A DNA stretch of 19,176 nt from positions 1-19,176 of the forward strand of contig CAYGID010000040.1 of assembly GCA_964349835.1 (NCBI GenBank), given 5' to 3'. Position numbers and translations under genes: made by a program. Source of the stretch: JAQVSH01 sp964349835. Lineage in GTDB: Bacteria > Bacteroidota > Bacteroidia > Bacteroidales > UBA4181. Positions 14,237 through 19,176 of this stretch are shown here, piece by piece. Below the pieces are notes generated by a model that searched no databases, was not told the DNA's origin, and was given only the letters and a program-made list of their open reading frames with translations. Every line of letters begins with the position of its first letter. Position 1 is the first letter of the stretch.

Positions 14237-14896
14237 TCATCGTTTTTGGAAATGCATATAATCAATCGGTACCTTCCAACTACCTCCCCAGATCCAACCT
14301 CTTTGGGTAAAAGCCTTCACCACGGGATGATTGGCTGTAAGCGTGCCCGGCCTTTCGGGGTCGTACCTACCATCGGGAGGTAACACCTTTTGCTCGGGAT
14401 AGAGAGCCGGATTATGTTTGGGATTCAGGTCGATGGCGCGCCCTAAAGCATGTGCCGAGAGCGTACTACCGGCACGTATCGTGCGGTAATGAAAAGCGTA
14501 AGAGTTATTTAGGGTATCCATGGTGGTGCCGTTATCGGGCTTATCGAACCGAATGGGAATCACACTCTCAATAGGGAACCGAATCTGCTTAATCTCTGCG
14601 AAGATTTCGGCCACCTCCGCTGCCAGCATCTTATTTACCACCAGAAAACCGGTATGCTCCTTATGGTCGAACCCCCAAAAGCCCACCTCTAACAAGGTAA
14701 GGCTGTCTAACACCTCCGCGGGAGCGGTACTACCCTTCAAGCACTCCCCAAGCGAGATCCGGGAGGGAGAAAGCGCAGAGGGAGAAAGCGACTGAGCCAT
14801 CGACCCGTTGCCCCCCGAAAACCAGAGCAAACACCCCAGCACCCCTGTCACGATTACACGATACACGCTTGTCATACTACTCAATCTCTTTAGCAT
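14237..14896 (-). CDS. Secreted M15 family peptidase (D-Ala-D-Ala carboxypeptidase/endopeptidase type)
   Basis: A 219-residue peptidoglycan peptidase of the LAS superfamily. The SxHxxGxAxD motif is SAHALGRAID (147-156), with zinc ligands H149 and D156. The second motif is IDYMHF, with catalytic D212 and third ligand H215; WGGSW before it is typical of the M15C/VanY-like group. An N-terminal signal peptide ends near SMA-QS, so the enzyme acts in the periplasm. Whether it cuts D-Ala-D-Ala or L-Ala-D-Glu bonds is not visible. The start is ambiguous: ATG 14896 overlaps the nitroreductase stop by 20 bases, while ATG 14875 (MTSVYR) begins one base after it and gives a tighter signal peptide. The 3' end converges with the PAS gene, 26 bases apart. 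Confidence 0.88.
   Translation of the reverse strand: MLKRLSSMTSVYRVIVTGVLGCLLWFSGGNGSMAQSLSPSALSPSRISLGECLKGSTAPAEVLDSLTLLEVGFWGFDHKEHTGFLVVNKMLAAEVAEIFAEIKQIRFPIESVIPIRFDKPDNGTTMDTLNNSYAFHYRTIRAGSTLSAHALGRAIDLNPKHNPALYPEQKVLPPDGRYDPERPGTLTANHPVVKAFTQRGWIWGGSWKVPIDYMHFQKR
14763..14790. repeat. 15-bp in-frame tandem duplication inside the M15 gene
   Basis: GAGGGAGAAAGCG occurs at 14763-14775 and again at 14778-14790, offset by 15 bases. In the protein it yields LSPSALSPS, a small duplication just after the signal peptide, where length change is likely tolerated. Confidence 0.75.
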
Positions 14897-15650
14897 TCAA
14901 AAATGCGTTCTGTAAGTGAAATCCCTGATCGGCAAGGTAACCCTCTAACCGGTGGCGGGCGGCCTCAGCATGGTAATTCAAAATATGAGCGCCCCAATCG
15001 TTCAATGTTTTGTCGCCGGCGCGTTGGCAGTTATACTCCGTAATTAAGGCATTGTACTGTTGCAAATCGGCGGCCATATCATCGCTCCGATAGTGGTTGC
15101 CGTGAATCACCATCGAAACAGGCTGTTTGGGTTTTACTTCGGGAAACTCGGCCGGATGCCCAATCGACAACCCGCAAACCACAAAGACCCCCTCTGGCAA
15201 TCCAAGCAGTTCGGCAATCGGTTTCGGTGCCGCCGTACGCGTATATCCTATACAACAGCTTCCCAATCCTTGCGAATGGGCCGCAGTGGCCGCATTCTGC
15301 ATAGCCATCGCAGCATCGATTACCCCTACAAGTACGCCATCGAGAGTATCCGTAAACCGGGGAAACGGCAGTTGGTTATGGCGCGCAAAGAGTGCCAACT
15401 TATGGTAATCTGCACAGAAAACCAAAAAAAGGGCACAGGTCTTAATCTGTTTCTGACCCGTAAGGGCATATAACTCCTCCTTCAATACAACATCGCTAAC
15501 GGCAACCACCGAAAACTGTTGCCCATTATAACTGGTGGGCGAATTCCTTATGGCCTCGAAAATAAAATCTGTCTGCTCCTGCGAAAGCGGCTCTCTGGTA
15601 TATCGTCGAACCGAGGTGCGGGTTAACAGTGTCTCTTTCACACTTTTCAT
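14877..15650 (-). CDS. Nitroreductase family FMN oxidoreductase
   Basis: A 257-residue cytoplasmic NfsA/Frp-like flavoprotein. The opening TLLTRTSVRRYTREPLSQEQ gives the basic FMN-phosphate contact, NSPTSYNGQQFSVVAV (36-51) is the second FMN segment, and AAHSQGLGSCCIGYTR (123-138) is the third. A C-terminal helical extension follows. Such enzymes use NAD(P)H to reduce nitroaromatics, quinones or flavins; the physiological substrate is unknown. The frame is open upstream to 15797, but those 49 extra residues come from AT-rich intergenic DNA and look nothing like the family. I therefore set the start at ATG 15648-15650 (MKSVKETLL). It is the first gene of a two-gene unit with the M15 peptidase. 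Confidence 0.9.
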   Translation of the reverse strand: MKSVKETLLTRTSVRRYTREPLSQEQTDFIFEAIRNSPTSYNGQQFSVVAVSDVVLKEELYALTGQKQIKTCALFLVFCADYHKLALFARHNQLPFPRFTDTLDGVLVGVIDAAMAMQNAATAAHSQGLGSCCIGYTRTAAPKPIAELLGLPEGVFVVCGLSIGHPAEFPEVKPKQPVSMVIHGNHYRSDDMAADLQQYNALITEYNCQRAGDKTLNDWGAHILNYHAEAARHRLEGYLADQGFHLQNAFLNAKEIE

Positions 15651-15902
15651 AAAGATAGGTTTGATGCATGCAAGGTACACAAAATAGAATATTCCCTGAA
15701 TAGACCCTGATGATATGTTAAAAAACACAAATGATTCTATTTTGTTATGTTTTAATATTCTTATATATAATGATTTATAATATATTGTACGGTTCAATAA
15801 GAGAATGTATATAATTATGTAAGGTTATTCAGAGCATAAAAAAGCGTTTTTTATACATTTCTTTGCACCAGATAATTTCAGCACACCCCATAGCATTACA
15901 GC
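15651..15902. other. AT-rich divergent intergenic region
   Basis: These 252 bases lie between the divergent nitroreductase and DUF4954-type genes and are far richer in A and T than their surroundings. They hold a 12-base inverted repeat near the nitroreductase side and several short AT dyads. On the right side, TACATTTCTTTG (about 15854-15865) contains two one-mismatch -7 candidates for the beta-helix gene. I see no small gene or RNA that I can support. Confidence 0.6.
15679..15745. repeat. 12-bp perfect inverted repeat, 43-base spacer
   Basis: ACAAAATAGAAT (15679-15690) is the exact reverse complement of ATTCTATTTTGT (15734-15745). It lies 29 to 95 bases upstream of the nitroreductase start. 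It could be a pair of operator half-sites, a long-loop hairpin in the leader, or a remnant of an inserted element. Confidence 0.7.
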
Positions 15903-17897
15903 ATGAACAAGCCGTACAGAAAATTAACATCCGAAGAGATTGGACGTCTGATTATGCAGGGGTGCTATTGCGACGACTGGAACCTTGTGGAGGTGTCGGC
16001 CGACTTTATCCCCGATCAGATATTCCATTCAACCTTTGCAGGCTATACGCTTCTGGGTCGCTTCGATGAAGAGATTACACTCTTCGGTGGGGTACGCTTT
16101 AAAACCGGCATTCGAAATGCCTTTCTTTCGCACTGCATTGTTCACGACAATGCGCTGATACACAACGTACGAAGTTACATTGCCAACTACCGCATCGGCC
16201 CAAGGGCCGTGATTCATAATCTAAGCCACCTTGCTACCGACGGAAAGTCGTCGTTTGGAAATGGAACCCATGTCGATGCAATTAACGAAGTGGGGGGCAG
16301 AGATATTGTCATTTACGATCACCTCTCGTCGCATATTGCCTACATGATGGCACTCTACCGACACAGATCGGAGGCTACCAGGCAATTCAACAAACTGGTT
16401 TCTAACTACGTGCAGTTTGTTACCGACGATATGGGCGATATTGATGAGGGGGTCTCCATTGTCAATTGCGACAGCCTCCGAAACGTACGAATCGGGCCCT
16501 ATGCCCGACTCGAAGGGGTATCGAAACTCGAAAACGGAAGTATAAACAGCACCGCCGCCGACCCGATTACCATTGGGCAGGGGGTCATTATGGAGAACTT
16601 TATTGTCTGTTCGGGCAGTAAGATAACCGATGCCACACTGGTATCAAACTGCTTTATCGGGCAGGGATGTATTCTCGACAAGCACTACTCGGCCGTTCAC
16701 TCCCTCTTCTTTGCCAACTGTCAGGGTCTGCACGGCGAAGCCTCCTCTATTTTCGCCGGCCCCTATACGGTTTCGCACCACAAGTCGAGCCTGCTGATTG
16801 CCGGCATGTTTTCGTTCCTGAATGCCGGAAGCGGTTCGAATCAGAGCAATCACATGTATAAACTGGGTCCCATCCACCAGGGGATTGTAGAAAGGGGAGC
16901 GAAAACCACCAGCGACTCCTATATTTTGTGGCCATCGCGTATCGGTGCCTTTTCGCTGGTAATGGGGCGTCATAAACGGCACTCCGACACCACCCATTTC
17001 CCCTTTTCGTACTTGCGTGAGGAGAATAACGAAACCTATCTCACCCCGGCCATTAACCTTCGGAGTATAGGAACCGTCCGCGACTCACAGAAGTGGCCCT
17101 CGCGCGACCTGCGAAAAGACCCCAACCTGCTCGATATGATTAACTTCAATCTTCTGAGCCCTTATACGGTGCAAAAGATGATTGAGGGCTTAAACATTTT
17201 GAAACAGCTTCGTAGCGAATCAGAAACTCCCCCCGAGATTTACACCTGGCAGAACATGCACATTAAACAGAGCGCGCTCGATCGGGGCATTCTCATCTAC
17301 GAACAGGCCATCTGCAAATTTCTTGGCAACTCACTCATCAGCCGTCTTCAGGGAAAGAAGATCGGGTCGGTTAAAGAGATGCAGAAGTTACTTTCTATGG
17401 ATACCGTACTGGGATACAAAGATCGGTGGCTCGATATCTCGGGCATGATCTGCCCTGCGCGGGTTATCGACGATCTTCTGAATGAAGTGGAATCGGGCGC
17501 TCTCAATACGCTCGAAGAGGTAAATGCCTTTATCCGGTCGGTACACCACCACTACTATGTGTACGAATGGTCGTGGGCCTACGGTGTGCTGGAGGAGTAT
17601 TACAACATAAAGCCCGATGCCTTTACGCCCAAAATCGTGGTCGAAATTATTCAGAAGTGGAAACGCAGTGTGCTTGCCATCGACGAGATGCTCTACGAAG
17701 ATGCCCAACAGGAGTTTTTGTTGAACAAACAGGTAGGATTCGGCATTGATGGCGATTTGGATGTGCGTGAAAAAGATTTTACCTCGGTGAGAGGCAAATT
17801 CGAAGATCACCCCATGGTGGTCGAAATTGTGCGACATAAGGAGCGAAAAGTCGTTTTGGGCGATTCCATAATTGCCTTACTATCCAACTTACAATAA
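15903..17897 (+). CDS. DUF4954-type protein with left-handed beta-helix repeats
   Basis: A 664-residue protein that I recognise by overall sequence as a DUF4954-like protein of Bacteroidota; no function is established. The N-terminal 350 residues contain hexapeptide-like turns of a left-handed beta-helix, as found in sugar-nucleotide and acyl transferases (GYTLLGRF, GGVRFKTGI, NYRIGPRAVI, NVRIGPYARLEG, ITIGQGVIM, SNCFIGQGCILD). A His- and Arg-rich patch follows (MGRHKRHSDTTHF, 354-366). Residues 400-664 are mostly helical. There is no signal peptide or membrane segment, so it is cytoplasmic. glmS starts 32 bases downstream on the same strand, suggesting co-expression and a link to amino-sugar or envelope metabolism. 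That link is inference. GGxVRF-type turns resemble GlmU and LpxA folds, but no catalytic histidine can be assigned. Confidence 0.8.
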   Translation: MNKPYRKLTSEEIGRLIMQGCYCDDWNLVEVSADFIPDQIFHSTFAGYTLLGRFDEEITLFGGVRFKTGIRNAFLSHCIVHDNALIHNVRSYIANYRIGPRAVIHNLSHLATDGKSSFGNGTHVDAINEVGGRDIVIYDHLSSHIAYMMALYRHRSEATRQFNKLVSNYVQFVTDDMGDIDEGVSIVNCDSLRNVRIGPYARLEGVSKLENGSINSTAADPITIGQGVIMENFIVCSGSKITDATLVSNCFIGQGCILDKHYSAVHSLFFANCQGLHGEASSIFAGPYTVSHHKSSLLIAGMFSFLNAGSGSNQSNHMYKLGPIHQGIVERGAKTTSDSYILWPSRIGAFSLVMGRHKRHSDTTHFPFSYLREENNETYLTPAINLRSIGTVRDSQKWPSRDLRKDPNLLDMINFNLLSPYTVQKMIEGLNILKQLRSESETPPEIYTWQNMHIKQSALDRGILIYEQAICKFLGNSLISRLQGKKIGSVKEMQKLLSMDTVLGYKDRWLDISGMICPARVIDDLLNEVESGALNTLEEVNAFIRSVHHHYYVYEWSWAYGVLEEYYNIKPDAFTPKIVVEIIQKWKRSVLAIDEMLYEDAQQEFLLNKQVGFGIDGDLDVREKDFTSVRGKFEDHPMVVEIVRHKERKVVLGDSIIALLSNLQ

Positions 17898-17929
17898 CTC
17901 AAAATAACTCTCAACACCCCTGAATACCC

Positions 17930-19176
17930 ATGTGCGGAATCATAGCATACATAGGAAACAAACCGGCCAAAGAGATTCTTTTAAAGGGTCTTAAAGCATT
18001 GGAATATAGAGGGTACGATAGTAGCGGAATGGCCATACTGAACGGTCATATATCTATGTGCAAAGCGGTTGGAGGGGTCGACAACCTCATTAACAAAAGC
18101 AGCACCCTATTATTAGACGGAACGGTTGGTATGGCGCATACGCGCTGGGCTACCCATGGAAAAGTCACCGAAGTGAATGCGCACCCCCATCTGTCGGACT
18201 CAGGTCGATGGGCCATTGTGCATAACGGAATCATAGAGAATCATAGCGTCATCAGGGCACAACTGGAATACTACGGGTACTCGTTTCAAAGCGAAACCGA
18301 TACGGAGGTTCTGCTGAACTATATTGTTCGTGAATGCGAAAACGGGCGATCGATTCCCGAGGCCATGACCCGGGTTGAGGAAAATCTGGAGGGAAGTTAC
18401 GCCTTTGTACTGATGGACAGAGAGCTGCCCGACCAGCTTTGGTGCCTGCGTAAAGGGGCCCCTCTTGTTGTGGGTTTGGGCACCGAAGAGCACTTCATAG
18501 CATCCGATCCCTCTGCCTTCGGAAATATGGCCTCTTACTGCTTTTTTCCCGAAAACAGCCAATGCATCCTTTTAGCTAAAGGACAGACTCCCAAAGCCTT
18601 CGGGAAAGAGGGGCGTCTACCCGATCCGGTGTCTATGGCCATGATGCAGATTGAAAGCACTACTGAACTCAACGGGCACAAGCATTTTATGCTCAAGGAG
18701 ATCTGCGAGCAGCCCGAAATCCTGGAACGCAATCTCCGGCTCGACCGCGAGGGCCTCCTCAACGACTTCGGGAAGGTAGTTTCCGAAAGGGTGCCCGGAG
18801 GTCGTATTGTAATTCTTGCCTGCGGCACCTCTCTACACGCCGGTATGGTGGGAAGATATATGATAGAAAAATATGCCGGCATCCAGGTAATTGTTGAACA
18901 AGCCTCCGAATTCAGGTACCGGAAACCGGTTATAGGGCCTGGCGACTTGGTGATTGGCGTCTCCCAGTCGGGCGAAACAGCCGATACCCTGGCGGCGATA
19001 CGATATGTAAAGACTAAGAATGCTACGGTAGTAGGACTATGCAATGTGGCTCACTCATCCATGGCCCAGGAGTGTGATGCCCTCATTCTTCTGGACGCAG
19101 GTCCGGAGGTAGGCGTAGCCTCTACCAAGGCTTTCTTTGCTCAAGTAATTCAATTTATCCGCTTAACCGTTTATCT
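17930..19176 (+). CDS. glmS: Glutamine-fructose-6-phosphate aminotransferase GlmS (3' truncated by the window)
   Basis: GlmS makes glucosamine-6-phosphate from fructose-6-phosphate and glutamine, the first committed step to UDP-GlcNAc for peptidoglycan and lipopolysaccharide. The visible 415 residues begin MCGIIAYIGNK with the catalytic Cys2 (Cys1 after Met removal). The glutaminase motifs are YRGYDSSGMA, HTRWATHG (70-77) and HNGIIEN. The sugar-isomerase domains start with ACGTSLHAG (297-305), SQSGETADT (345-353) and GPEVGVASTKAF. The normal length is about 610, so roughly 195 residues lie beyond the right edge. The frame is intact to the last base. It follows the DUF4954-type gene by 32 bases with no obvious promoter between them. 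No glmS ribozyme is expected or seen in that short gap. Confidence 0.96.
   Translation, partial: MCGIIAYIGNKPAKEILLKGLKALEYRGYDSSGMAILNGHISMCKAVGGVDNLINKSSTLLLDGTVGMAHTRWATHGKVTEVNAHPHLSDSGRWAIVHNGIIENHSVIRAQLEYYGYSFQSETDTEVLLNYIVRECENGRSIPEAMTRVEENLEGSYAFVLMDRELPDQLWCLRKGAPLVVGLGTEEHFIASDPSAFGNMASYCFFPENSQCILLAKGQTPKAFGKEGRLPDPVSMAMMQIESTTELNGHKHFMLKEICEQPEILERNLRLDREGLLNDFGKVVSERVPGGRIVILACGTSLHAGMVGRYMIEKYAGIQVIVEQASEFRYRKPVIGPGDLVIGVSQSGETADTLAAIRYVKTKNATVVGLCNVAHSSMAQECDALILLDAGPEVGVASTKAFFAQVIQFIRLTVY

Noticed and set aside
15651..15797. 49-residue N-terminal extension of the nitroreductase
   Set aside because: It is translated AT-rich intergenic DNA with no family resemblance, and it includes the inverted repeat. 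The family start is MKSVKETLL.
18535..19044. 169-residue minus-strand open frame inside glmS
   Set aside because: The plus strand is an unbroken, motif-rich GlmS, so the antisense frame is a by-product of its codon use.

Overview
The window reads as a chromosome segment from a member of the Bacteroidota, probably class Bacteroidia. Four things point there: perfect TAnnTTTG promoter -7 elements upstream of several genes, weak or absent Shine-Dalgarno sequences, a glycine-for-cysteine PurF paralogue that I know from Bacteroides-type genomes, and a DUF4954-type protein beside glmS. I cannot name a genus. Gene density is high, no gap exceeds 300 bases, and I see no RNA genes, mobile elements or CRISPR array.

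Layout. The left edge holds the end of an open frame made of 21-bp (7-residue) tandem repeats. Next come a full-length PurF-like protein that lacks the glutaminase cysteine (+), fabI (-), and a divergent lemA-htpX-like pair (+). A crp/fnr-like gene and an rrf2-like gene follow as a tight pair (-).

The centre (5424-11979) is one compact seven-gene run on the + strand. It encodes a Pst-type ABC importer (binding protein, two permeases, ATPase) followed directly by ATP sulfurylase (cysD, cysN) and a cysH of the APS-reductase type. Gaps are 11-22 bases, with one 4-base overlap. No phoU follows the transporter and no APS kinase is present. The simplest reading is an uptake-plus-assimilation unit for sulfate (sulfate to APS to sulfite), with a phosphate-type transporter recruited to carry sulfate or a related oxyanion. 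The divergent Crp/Fnr and Rrf2 proteins, both cysteine-bearing, are the obvious candidate regulators.

To the right are a nitronate-monooxygenase-like flavoprotein paired with a PAS/LuxR-type regulator (+), then an M15 peptidase and a nitroreductase in one - strand unit. The window ends with a 664-residue beta-helix protein of the DUF4954 type followed by glmS, which runs off the right edge.

The best candidate for a little-described system is the Pst-like/cysDNH operon with its paired regulators. The catalytically altered PurF paralogue and the DUF4954-glmS pairing are next. All of this comes from reading the sequence; no database search was possible.
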